Origin: Bacteroidota bacterium
GTDB lineage: Bacteria; Bacteroidota; Bacteroidia; Bacteroidales; Prolixibacteraceae
Length of the DNA: 7,436 nucleotides
Direction of reading: 5' to 3'
Assembly (NCBI GenBank): GCA_023488865.1
Contig: JAMDDG010000049.1
Coordinates: forward strand, 1-7,436
This document shows positions 1-6,551 of the stretch, in pieces; the first letter of the stretch is position 1; every line of letters starts with the position of its first letter. A program made the translations under genes and the position numbers. The notes under the pieces are model-generated. The model saw only the letters and a program-made list of their open reading frames with translations, ran no database searches and was not told where the DNA came from.

Positions 1-490
1 CCTTTCTTGCCTGGTCCCAGACTTTTAATAATACGGTATAGGAAGATTTCCATGTCAGACTGCCATTCGTACAATCAAAAAAAACGACATCAACGCCAGC
101 ATCGGCCAGCATTTCAGCATGTTTGCGGAGTACCCATTCGTCGGTTGTTCTATAGTAACCAAATAGAGGTTCATCCCACCAGAAAACACCCGGCGAAATG
201 CCTTGCCAGGCGGAGTGATTTGCGTTGGAGGCAGCCTCAGGGTATTGCTTTAATATTTCTGTAATATTCATGACCGGTGAAAAAGTGGCATTTCCATCTG
301 TATGCCAGGTCCAGTAAAAAAGGCCGACAAATTTATTATTTCGTTGATTGCCTGCTTCACTTCTGATGGGCAATTTTCGACCAAGCGCATCGGTAGCCGG
401 TAGCCCATTGCCATAATTAGGCCCTGCGATCTGGGCTAACAAATTAGCCGCAATAATAAGAAGCGTGATAATTGAAAATAATTTCTTCAT
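1..490 (-). CDS. Secreted GH71/99-like glycoside hydrolase candidate, N-terminal 163 residues (3' end outside window)
   Basis: The frame is open from ATG at 488-490 to the left edge with no stop. Residues 1-20 form a Sec signal peptide (MKKLFSIITLLIIAANLLAQ), with likely type I cleavage near the LLAQ end. The mature part starts a TIM-barrel-like domain: VGLFYWTWH (residues 55-63) as a first strand, then WWDEPLFGYY (104-113), DEWV (117-120) and a second strand region DAGVDVVFFDCTN (130-142). The same motifs occur in the same order in the product of 2390-4117 (VALFYFLWH, GKPIYGYY, DYWV, DAGVDLLVIDATN), so the two are paralogues. The fold resembles GH71/99-like and WbsX-like proteins; the WNEW region that would carry a catalytic Glu lies beyond the edge. 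It is the last visible gene of the PUL and probably acts in the periplasm or outside the cell on the imported glycan. A short upstream ORF ends 5 bases before this start, so translational coupling is possible. Function and substrate are inferred only. Confidence 0.85.
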   Translation of the reverse strand, partial: MKKLFSIITLLIIAANLLAQIAGPNYGNGLPATDALGRKLPIRSEAGNQRNNKFVGLFYWTWHTDGNATFSPVMNITEILKQYPEAASNANHSAWQGISPGVFWWDEPLFGYYRTTDEWVLRKHAEMLADAGVDVVFFDCTNGSLTWKSSYTVLLKVWDQARK

Positions 491-495
491 TTATT

Positions 496-543
496 TTAAA
501 AAGCCATTGTTAATAGTACGGGTATTAATTTAACTGATTTCAT
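496..543 (-). pseudogene. 15-codon relic or leader ORF duplicating the start of the 589-2340 gene
   Basis: Reading left from ATG at 541-543, this ORF encodes MKSVKLIPVLLTMAF and stops at TAA (496-498). The first six residues are identical to those of the 589-2340 product (MKSVKLLSGLLVLMII), and the hydrophobic run that follows is similar, so it looks like the first part of a signal peptide. The sequence before its ATG also matches the leader of that gene. The simplest reading is the leftover 5' end of a second gene copy, most of which was lost. Its stop lies 5 bases before the start of the downstream gene at 490 and in another frame, so it could instead work as a translated leader that couples translation to that gene. 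Whether it is expressed is unknown. Confidence 0.5.
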
Positions 544-591
544 AGGTATATAATATTTGTATTATTCAGAATTTACAAGTCAGATACGTTA
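526..591 (-). repeat. Duplicated intergenic/translation-start segment, copy B
   Basis: This copy runs from the stop codon of the 589-2340 gene through the spacer to the sixth codon of the short relic ORF. It pairs with copy A at 2323-2392. The 18 bases at 526-543 (taatttaactgatttcat) are identical to 2323-2340. The next stretch, 544-564, matches 2341-2363 with two substitutions and a 2-base gap. The following 24 bases (565-588) match 2364-2387 at about 16 of 24 positions, up to the preceding gene's stop codon. The similarity therefore spans the whole junction and not just a shared start motif. Confidence 0.75.
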
Positions 592-2340
592 TCTGAAAAC
601 CAAGTAATTTGTCGCCCATTGTATAGGATCTTGCCTGAAAAGATCAAGCATTTCCTTCGCAGTGGGTCGATTATTTTCATTAGCGACATACCCCTTTTTC
701 TGATTAGCAATATCTATCTGCATAATATCTTCGAATCGGGTAACAAGCTTGGCGGGTATAGGTTGACCCTCATGAATATATTTGCGCATCAACCACGCCA
801 AATTCGCTTCCCGACAATAACATCTGATAGCAGTTACAGTCTGTTCCAAAATTTTCAAATCAGGAATAGTTTCAACGATATAGTTTTTATACGGGGAAGC
901 GCTTTCCATATTTGCATCAATTTTTTCAAAAATGGTAATTGCTTCCTGCAATTTTGCAGAGGAAGAACCACAACGAAGTTCTACATCTTCAAAAAACCAT
1001 GGATCCAGTACCTCATTTTCAGTTACCATAAAAAGACTCCGGCGTGTCGATTTCCAACTAGGAGAAGGAGCAACTGATCCCATGATATGTGCGATATCCC
1101 ACTTATGAAAGACCTGAATATCAGCAGGGTTTTTTGGAAGATTCGTAAAGCGCCAGGTTGCATCCCATGGAAAAAGTGAATACCCCATAGCTGTCGTTTC
1201 CCATGCAGCCAAAATCCTCTCCTTATTATTGCTATAAGGTTTTGCCAATTCCTTCAATACTTCCTGATTGGATTTAAGAGGATTGGCTAATTTTATTGCG
1301 GTCATCTGCAAATTAGGGTCATACTTATCAGGAATAATGCCATAATATTCTTTTACTCCGCTGAGAAATTCAATTTGGGCCATTGCATCCAGTTCCTCTG
1401 CTATCAATCTCGGAGTTGCTATTCGTTGAAGCGGTTCCAGTTCCTGATTGGCACTTGCCAAAAACAGCTCCCCTACCACAAGTATATTTCTTTCATGCAA
1501 CAGCCGGGCCATATTTTTAAACCATACGTCAACAGGTCTTGATAACTGTACTTCAGCTATGTTAGAATGGAGAAATAATCCAAAATTGTTTTTTGGTAAT
1601 TCCGGTATACAGTCATAAATCTGACCAGCAGACAATTCCCATGGCTCCCACCATAGCATTCCTTTCGGACTAACTTCTGCCCAGGTACTGGTCAGGGTCT
1701 GTAAAAAACCTGGAATCCTTTCAGATAAAGGGATACCACGATCTGTTGCTCCATCACCAAACTCATTGGCTACCCAAGCTTCCTGATCAAAAGTATAGAC
1801 TTGTATATCGTCCAATTCGGGAATCGCTTTCTTCAGTCTCTTTAACAGATCAACATATTTGTCTACAACCTCTTTTTTACTGATGCTGTTTTTTTCTGTA
1901 GCCGGGTCTATCATACCGGGACGCAACGACTTGTACAACGAATCTATACGCGGAGCACCAAAGTGAAACAACGTCCGGAAACCAAATGCCTTAGCTTTTT
2001 TTGCCCGTAACTGAATATCAGATAATCTTTTATCAACCCGCTCTTTATCTCCGATCCCGGGAACATAAAGTATATCTTCCAAATTAAGAGGCTCATCAAC
2101 AGGCCGTGACCCCCAGGCAATATTAAGCTGAATCGTATTGAATCCCAATTTTTTCAAGGCTTTCAACTGCACATCATCATAACGGATATCTGGTTTAATC
2201 GGATTCCCAATAATTGCAATCTTATACTTAAATTCAGAACGCTTTGCACCATTATAGTCCTGACCCTGAACTTTCGTTAAACAGCAGACCTGGATAATCA
2301 TTAAAACAAGTAGTCCGGATAATAATTTAACTGATTTCAT
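589..2340 (-). CDS. Secreted PUL protein of unrecognised family, probable TIM-barrel glycosidase with helical C-terminus
   Basis: The 583-residue product has a Sec signal peptide, with hydrophobic residues about 6-22 and a likely type I cleavage after VQG (24-26), giving a mature start at Gln27. C19/C20 lack a proper lipobox. Residues about 38-300 read like a (beta/alpha)8 barrel: KIAIIGNP (40-47), GFNTIQLNIAWG (66-77), FRTLFHFGAP (121-130), IQVYTFDQEAW (179-189), KGMLWWEPWE (226-235), FGLFLHSN (253-260) and ILVVGELFL (286-294). Glu187 (DQEAW) and Glu291 (VVGELF) sit at strand ends and could be an acid/base and nucleophile pair, by analogy with clan GH-A; this is inference. Residues about 300-450 include aromatic-rich FPWDATWRF (390-398). 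Residues about 458-550 look helical, like the helical tails of some large glycosidases. The gene lies 49 bases after the 2390-4117 gene, in the same operon direction. I do not recognise the family, so enzyme activity is only likely. Confidence 0.85.
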   Translation of the reverse strand: MKSVKLLSGLLVLMIIQVCCLTKVQGQDYNGAKRSEFKYKIAIIGNPIKPDIRYDDVQLKALKKLGFNTIQLNIAWGSRPVDEPLNLEDILYVPGIGDKERVDKRLSDIQLRAKKAKAFGFRTLFHFGAPRIDSLYKSLRPGMIDPATEKNSISKKEVVDKYVDLLKRLKKAIPELDDIQVYTFDQEAWVANEFGDGATDRGIPLSERIPGFLQTLTSTWAEVSPKGMLWWEPWELSAGQIYDCIPELPKNNFGLFLHSNIAEVQLSRPVDVWFKNMARLLHERNILVVGELFLASANQELEPLQRIATPRLIAEELDAMAQIEFLSGVKEYYGIIPDKYDPNLQMTAIKLANPLKSNQEVLKELAKPYSNNKERILAAWETTAMGYSLFPWDATWRFTNLPKNPADIQVFHKWDIAHIMGSVAPSPSWKSTRRSLFMVTENEVLDPWFFEDVELRCGSSSAKLQEAITIFEKIDANMESASPYKNYIVETIPDLKILEQTVTAIRCYCREANLAWLMRKYIHEGQPIPAKLVTRFEDIMQIDIANQKKGYVANENNRPTAKEMLDLFRQDPIQWATNYLVFR

Positions 2341-2392
2341 CGGTAAATAATTTATTTGTATTAACCATAAGTTATCAGTCGGTTACGGTTTA
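2323..2392 (-). repeat. Duplicated intergenic/translation-start segment, copy A
   Basis: This is the functional copy: the stop codon of the 2390-4117 gene, a 49-base spacer, and the first six codons (MKSVKL) of the 589-2340 gene. The leader has the A-rich, Shine-Dalgarno-poor look usual in Bacteroidota (taatacaaataaattattt before the ATG). It is matched by copy B at 526-591, where the same arrangement is followed by a truncated reading frame. Confidence 0.75.
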
Positions 2393-4117
2393 TAAATTGT
2401 AGATAAAGTTAAAACGTCCTCCGGGTGCTACGTCGCCATTTACATACCAATCCAACGGATCGTTATCATTCTGCATATTGTCTGACCATTTAAACTCCAA
2501 ATTCAGCGGCTCCGGCAAATTGTTCAAATAGCTCCTTGGAACTGTAATCATCATCTGATTTCCGTCGATACTGTATTTGATCGTTTGCTTATTTTTCCAT
2601 GAATCGCTTTTATATTGCTGTAACCTGTTACCTCCAACAACTCTATAATCATATCCTTTCCAGCCTGTAGCGGCATTACGGTCTATATCTATATACAGCC
2701 TCATCCAATTGTTACCGGAGTTGGAAGTGACATTAGCTACAGTTTTAGCGTAGAAATAAATATTTTCCTTGTCTCTGGCTACCTTTAACACATCGAAATC
2801 GTTTCTGCCAGTATTATTGGTATAAATAACAGCAGGTTCTACCGGGGTTCCCGGGTGGTTGCGTGCCTGCGTGTCGCCGGTATAATCTTTGTAAGCCGGA
2901 TAAACATCCGTCCAATCGTTGAAACTCCTGATTGTTTTACCGGCACCCGCTGCAGTATTGGCTTCAACCCCTTTGTATCTCCTGATATTGTTTACCAGCT
3001 GCATGTAATAATTATCCTTTAAATTAGCTGTTAGCGAAGGTTCAATATCACGGCTATACTCCGGGCTGGCCTGATCGCAAAACCAGGAATGTTCTGGGTT
3101 ACCATCGTGACTTTTAAATTTTCCTGCTATCCATTCATTCCAGCCTGTTACATAAATAAATGGAGTATTTTGAGCTATCGCAAAATCCCACTGTTCCTGA
3201 ATATTATAACCATATGGCATATCTGTTGCTGGATTACCAACTGATCCTTTATGATAACTTCTACCCCAATTGTCTTTATTGCCATAAAACGCCGAGCCCC
3301 CCATTCCAGCCTCGACATTCGGATGTTGGGCAACCGATACATTAATGATTTCCTTTTCACCCCTGGCATTGAAATATACTTTTTGCGGACTGACAAATTC
3401 AATCCATGGCCAACCGTTTGTTTTTTGAGGCTCATTCGGCCATTGTGATTCTCGGTAGGTGAAAAAATGCTCATAATTTTTTCCTGTTGCTTCTTTGGAC
3501 AGACCAATAATAAGCGGTTTACCATCCAGGTAAAACCAACAATCAGGGTGGCTGTAGGAAGCACCCTGTTTATAAAAATTGTTATAAGCTTCCTGCATAG
3601 TCTCACCGGAAGAGGTATTCGTGTAGAAAACTATTTTGGGCGGATTTTTCCCCTGAGCACGAACAGCATCCATGGCTTTCATTAAAACATCAGCTTGTTT
3701 TGGATAAGTTCGCCTGTTAGTTGCATCAATCACCAACAAATCTACACCGGCATCGGTAAGTAGCTGAATGTTCTTCAATTGTACCCAATAATCATCGGCT
3801 TTATAATAACCATAAATCGGCTTTCCCCAGTAATACATTCCCCCACTTCCCCAATAGGGGTTATCAAAATCGTTGAGCACTTCCGGATGGTTGGGCACAA
3901 TCTCGCTGAGATCCCAATATTTTCGGGGAGCCGTATCATGCCAAAGAAAATAAAATAGTGCAACCTGCCTGTTTGATTGGGGATTGCCCACCGTATTGTT
4001 TTGAACTATAGTACGGCTCAGATCATCAGTGCCAGCCAAAATCTGACCATATAACAAACCAATCAATTGTAAAAATACGGTAAAAATGATAACGGACTGT
4101 CTGACAAGTGTTTTCAT
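2390..4117 (-). CDS. Secreted GH71/99-like glycoside hydrolase candidate with C-terminal CBM9/DOMON-like module
   Basis: The 575-residue product has a Sec signal peptide (hydrophobic about 8-23, likely type I cleavage near LLYGQ at 21-25). Residues about 50-385 form a TIM-barrel-like domain: VALFYFLWH (52-60), KPIYGYYKADDYWV (99-112), DAGVDLLVIDATN (122-134), PKIVFYTNTSSG (160-171), CWFYLDGKPLIIGL (193-206), and PFIYVTGWNEWIAG (319-332). The WNEW motif is typical of GH99-like and WbsX-like proteins; Glu328 is the best catalytic candidate. In true GH99 enzymes a second catalytic Glu follows three residues later (NEWHEG); here that position is Ala331. Residues about 398-575 look like a separate beta-sandwich: FDVLKVARDKENIYFYAKT (441-459), RLYIDIDRNAATGWKGYDY (473-491) and a final KWSDN...GDVAPGGRFNF (543-570), the pattern of CBM9-like or DOMON-like sugar-binding domains. 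It is the first gene after susD, separated by a 226-base spacer with hairpins. It is a paralogue of the gene at 1-490. Exact substrate is unknown; Sec export is clear. Confidence 0.88.
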   Translation of the reverse strand: MKTLVRQSVIIFTVFLQLIGLLYGQILAGTDDLSRTIVQNNTVGNPQSNRQVALFYFLWHDTAPRKYWDLSEIVPNHPEVLNDFDNPYWGSGGMYYWGKPIYGYYKADDYWVQLKNIQLLTDAGVDLLVIDATNRRTYPKQADVLMKAMDAVRAQGKNPPKIVFYTNTSSGETMQEAYNNFYKQGASYSHPDCWFYLDGKPLIIGLSKEATGKNYEHFFTYRESQWPNEPQKTNGWPWIEFVSPQKVYFNARGEKEIINVSVAQHPNVEAGMGGSAFYGNKDNWGRSYHKGSVGNPATDMPYGYNIQEQWDFAIAQNTPFIYVTGWNEWIAGKFKSHDGNPEHSWFCDQASPEYSRDIEPSLTANLKDNYYMQLVNNIRRYKGVEANTAAGAGKTIRSFNDWTDVYPAYKDYTGDTQARNHPGTPVEPAVIYTNNTGRNDFDVLKVARDKENIYFYAKTVANVTSNSGNNWMRLYIDIDRNAATGWKGYDYRVVGGNRLQQYKSDSWKNKQTIKYSIDGNQMMITVPRSYLNNLPEPLNLEFKWSDNMQNDNDPLDWYVNGDVAPGGRFNFIYNL

Positions 4118-4189
4118 ATTACGATGGTTTATGTAGACAGATTCAGTAAAAATATGGAAAGATAAAAAACCGATGGAAAGTGTTTGGTT

Positions 4190-4217
4190 CTTTTGTGGAA
4201 TGAGAATACCACAAAAG
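4190..4217. promoter_or_regulatory. Perfect 9-bp inverted repeat in the susD to GH-like gene spacer
   Basis: cttttgtgg (4190-4198) and ccacaaaag (4209-4217) are exact reverse complements around a 10-base loop. It lies 72 bases before the start of the 2390-4117 gene and 24 bases beyond the larger stem-loop in the direction of transcription. No T-tract follows on the minus strand, so it is less like a terminator. It could be an RNA hairpin that protects the downstream transcript end, or a protein-binding site. Its role is not known. Confidence 0.5.
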
Positions 4218-4241
4218 CAAATCAGAAAAGAATATTAAAGT

Positions 4242-4307
4242 GAACATGAGTCAAACTTTGGGTTTTCAGAAATTTGTTTCCGGAAACCCAAAGTTTTTGT
4301 CATGTTC
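4242..4307 (-). terminator. Large stem-loop after susD, probable attenuator or terminator
   Basis: aaactttgggttt (4253-4265) pairs perfectly with aaacccaaagttt (4284-4296), and an outer arm gaacatga (4242-4249) pairs with tcatgttc (4300-4307), separated by small internal loops. The apical loop is 18 bases. On the transcribed strand the structure begins 36 bases after the susD stop codon and is followed by an A/T-rich run (actttaatattctttt) but no clean U-tract. Known PULs often make more susC/susD message than enzyme message, and a leaky hairpin at this position would do that. The inner part also contains the 12-base palindrome gtttccggaaac (4276-4287), which could form a competing structure. 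Confidence 0.65.
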
Positions 4308-4343
4308 TGTAATTAATTTTTTAGAGTCCGACTGATATTAGGA

Positions 4344-6551
4344 TTAATCCAACCATCCCGGATTCTGCCAGTTAGCGCCACTAAATCCAATCACTTTATC
4401 AACATCAGCCTGATCGATAGGATACATCAGCCATTTAGTTGATGAACAATTTCTATCCGGGAATTTAAAGCGGTTGTAATTAAAGGTTGTACCTGACAGT
4501 GTAATTCTCATACCTGTAACAAACTTATCTGTCTGATCAAGGATTTTCCATCGGCGAACATCAAAAAAACGATGTTCCTCAAATGCCAATTCTATACGAC
4601 GTTCGTTACGATACTTCTTCTCAAATGCATCTTTAGTCATGCCTGCAGGAAAAGGAGGCATACCGGCCCTTGTGCGAATTGCATTTACGGCATCTCTCGC
4701 ACTCATGGAAAAGCCTGTTGAGGCAACAGCCACATCCGGGCCAACAGATTGGTAGGCAGATTCTGCAAAATTCAAATAAAGTTCAGCCAGACGGAACAAC
4801 CTGACAGCACCATCCGCACTATTACTGAGGGTGGACTTATAGTTGTTGAATTTACGCAGATAATATCCAGTCCTGGTGTTCTTACGACTGATATCTGATA
4901 TCTCTTGTGCTCCACCCACATAAGTTTGAACTAATGAGGCATCTACAGGACCTTGGGGAAGACTCTTCACCTGAATTTGGATATTTTTGATCTGCATCGT
5001 AACATCCGGGTTGACACCCACATCAAAGCGTAGATTGTCTCCAACATTTCCCCAGCCATATGAGGCAACAGCACTGGCTATATCAATTGAATAGGTACTC
5101 CAGCCAGTTGCTGCAGGTATTGTTGCCGGATGAATCGAACGGGCTTCTGCCAGTGCCGGACCAAAGAAGATCTGAGGACTGATATCCGCTGAACTCTTAT
5201 ATTGGAAAGAAAACACAACTGTTGGCGGGTTACTTAAACTTTTAGTTAACGCTGTCAGCATAACCGATGGGTCCCCCCCGGTAGTCTTCAATTGGTAAAC
5301 ACCTGTAGATACGTTTGTTACTTGAAGTTGATTGATAGACGATGTAAGGTCAAAATTATAGATATCATCACGTGTTACAGAAGTCTGGCCTAAATTACGA
5401 AGCGCACCATTGTAATAAATAGAGGCATAAAACCTTGGATCACGACCTTTATAAGGATTAGCCGGATCATAACCTGAGGCACTGTTTAAAATAGGGACCA
5501 GCCTGTTGGCATCTGAATATCCGGTAATAGGAGCCTCCCCATTGGCCATCTCATAACTATCCACCAGGTCCTGGGTAGGACAAGGTCCTGTTCTGTCCAT
5601 ACCTGGATTAGTAGGCATCCCTGCATAACGCCATACCTGCATATTTGCGCCTCCCTGGTAAATAGTTTCTTTGTCAACAGCCCTTTGATCGTTGGAACTG
5701 GTAATGAAATAAAGCGCATATGGATTCTGTGCAATATCGGCAGCGGGTACCATGTCGAATAATTTGTATCCGCCATTCGTTACACATTGGGCCAAAGCTT
5801 CCTTGTTGATTTCAGTTGCCTTTGCCCAGGTATAGGTACCATCGAACCAAAGGGGACTTGCAGCATAAGTCACGGCCTGGGATTTAATCGCATAGGCTAC
5901 TCCGCGGGTCATAATGCCGAACTGATTGTCATAAATATTCCAGGAGAAACCCGTTTGTGTTGCGGGATAACTTAGGGCTTTATCACAATCGGCAAGAATA
6001 AATTTCACAACTTCCGAAAATGTAGCTCTCTTATCGGTTGAAAAATTATGATCTATTTCCAACGGTTTATCAAAGATAGGTACCCCTCCGTAACGTTTAA
6101 TCAACTGTAAATAGTAGAGTGCACGTAAGGTGAGGGCCTGGGCAATCCACTGCCCTTTTTCTGCATCTGTTGCATATACTGTAGCTGTCTTGATACTTTC
6201 AAGGAACACGTTGCACTTATGGATCCCGGTATAAAGACTTCCCCAGGGACTACCATCAGCCGAATAGGAAGGATAGGTTAATGAGGTTATACTGCCACCA
6301 TACCAATTAATATATCTTGAACCCGGTGTGACATCATCCGCATCCTGTGCTTCATCTGTAAATGAAGCCCTGTCCATATAAGGGGCAGGACAATATCCGT
6401 AACAAGAGTTAAGATAACCCCGGGTCCTGTTATAATCACTAAAGACCTGGTCCATGGTTATACGGCCGTCAGATTGCAGATCCAACTTATCGTTACAGGA
6501 TAATAGGAGGATCGTCGCGAATAGGACTGTAAATATTTTATATTTTTTCAT
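4344..6551 (-). CDS. susD-like: SusD/RagB-family outer-membrane glycan-binding lipoprotein with an inserted beta-sandwich module
   Basis: The start at 6551 is chosen because it places a lipoprotein signal (MKKYKIFTVLFATILLLSC) right at the N-terminus; lipobox LLSC gives Cys19 as the lipidated residue. The frame stays open to an ATG at 6602, but that start would put 17 polar residues before the signal. SusD N-terminal features: WGSLYTGIHKCNVFLESI (103-120), QALTLRALYYLQLIKRYGG (138-156) with PIFDKPLE after it, and GVAYAIKSQAVTYAASPLW (217-235), all TPR-like helices. The SusD C-terminal domain runs from about 560: LFRLAELYLNFAESAY (585-600), AVNAIRTRAGMP (621-632), RNERRIELAFEEHRFFDVRRW (648-668) and the terminal WQNPGW (728-733), a SusD hallmark. 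Between these, about residues 396-530 read as an extra beta-rich domain, and 735 residues is long for a family usually about 500-650. It binds glycan at the cell surface and caps the SusC porin encoded just upstream; the spacer from susC is 129 bases. Confidence 0.95.
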   Translation of the reverse strand: MKKYKIFTVLFATILLLSCNDKLDLQSDGRITMDQVFSDYNRTRGYLNSCYGYCPAPYMDRASFTDEAQDADDVTPGSRYINWYGGSITSLTYPSYSADGSPWGSLYTGIHKCNVFLESIKTATVYATDAEKGQWIAQALTLRALYYLQLIKRYGGVPIFDKPLEIDHNFSTDKRATFSEVVKFILADCDKALSYPATQTGFSWNIYDNQFGIMTRGVAYAIKSQAVTYAASPLWFDGTYTWAKATEINKEALAQCVTNGGYKLFDMVPAADIAQNPYALYFITSSNDQRAVDKETIYQGGANMQVWRYAGMPTNPGMDRTGPCPTQDLVDSYEMANGEAPITGYSDANRLVPILNSASGYDPANPYKGRDPRFYASIYYNGALRNLGQTSVTRDDIYNFDLTSSINQLQVTNVSTGVYQLKTTGGDPSVMLTALTKSLSNPPTVVFSFQYKSSADISPQIFFGPALAEARSIHPATIPAATGWSTYSIDIASAVASYGWGNVGDNLRFDVGVNPDVTMQIKNIQIQVKSLPQGPVDASLVQTYVGGAQEISDISRKNTRTGYYLRKFNNYKSTLSNSADGAVRLFRLAELYLNFAESAYQSVGPDVAVASTGFSMSARDAVNAIRTRAGMPPFPAGMTKDAFEKKYRNERRIELAFEEHRFFDVRRWKILDQTDKFVTGMRITLSGTTFNYNRFKFPDRNCSSTKWLMYPIDQADVDKVIGFSGANWQNPGWLD

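Noticed and set aside
7..264. Plus-strand frame of 85 codons near the left edge.
   Set aside because: It is antisense to the partial GH71/99-like gene, whose conserved motifs lie over the same bases; its own translation looks like random basic sequence.
580..596. Short inverted repeat (tcagata...tatctga, 3-base loop) over the stop codon of the 589-2340 gene as a terminator.
   Set aside because: The stem is 7 bp and AT-rich with no T-tract, and another gene in the same direction follows closely. It is too weak to call.
619..1077. Plus-strand frame of 152 codons antisense to the 589-2340 gene.
   Set aside because: It is entirely inside a well-supported signal-peptide-bearing gene on the other strand and has no recognisable domain or leader.
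646..2286. C19/C20 of the 589-2340 product as a lipobox cysteine.
   Set aside because: The residues before Cys (IQV, QVC) do not fit a lipobox, while a good type I site (VQG before Gln27) follows, so secretion without lipidation is more likely.
3175..3606. Minus-strand 143-codon frame within the 2390-4117 gene, and other shadow frames there.
   Set aside because: It overlaps the conserved barrel region in another frame and resembles no known protein.
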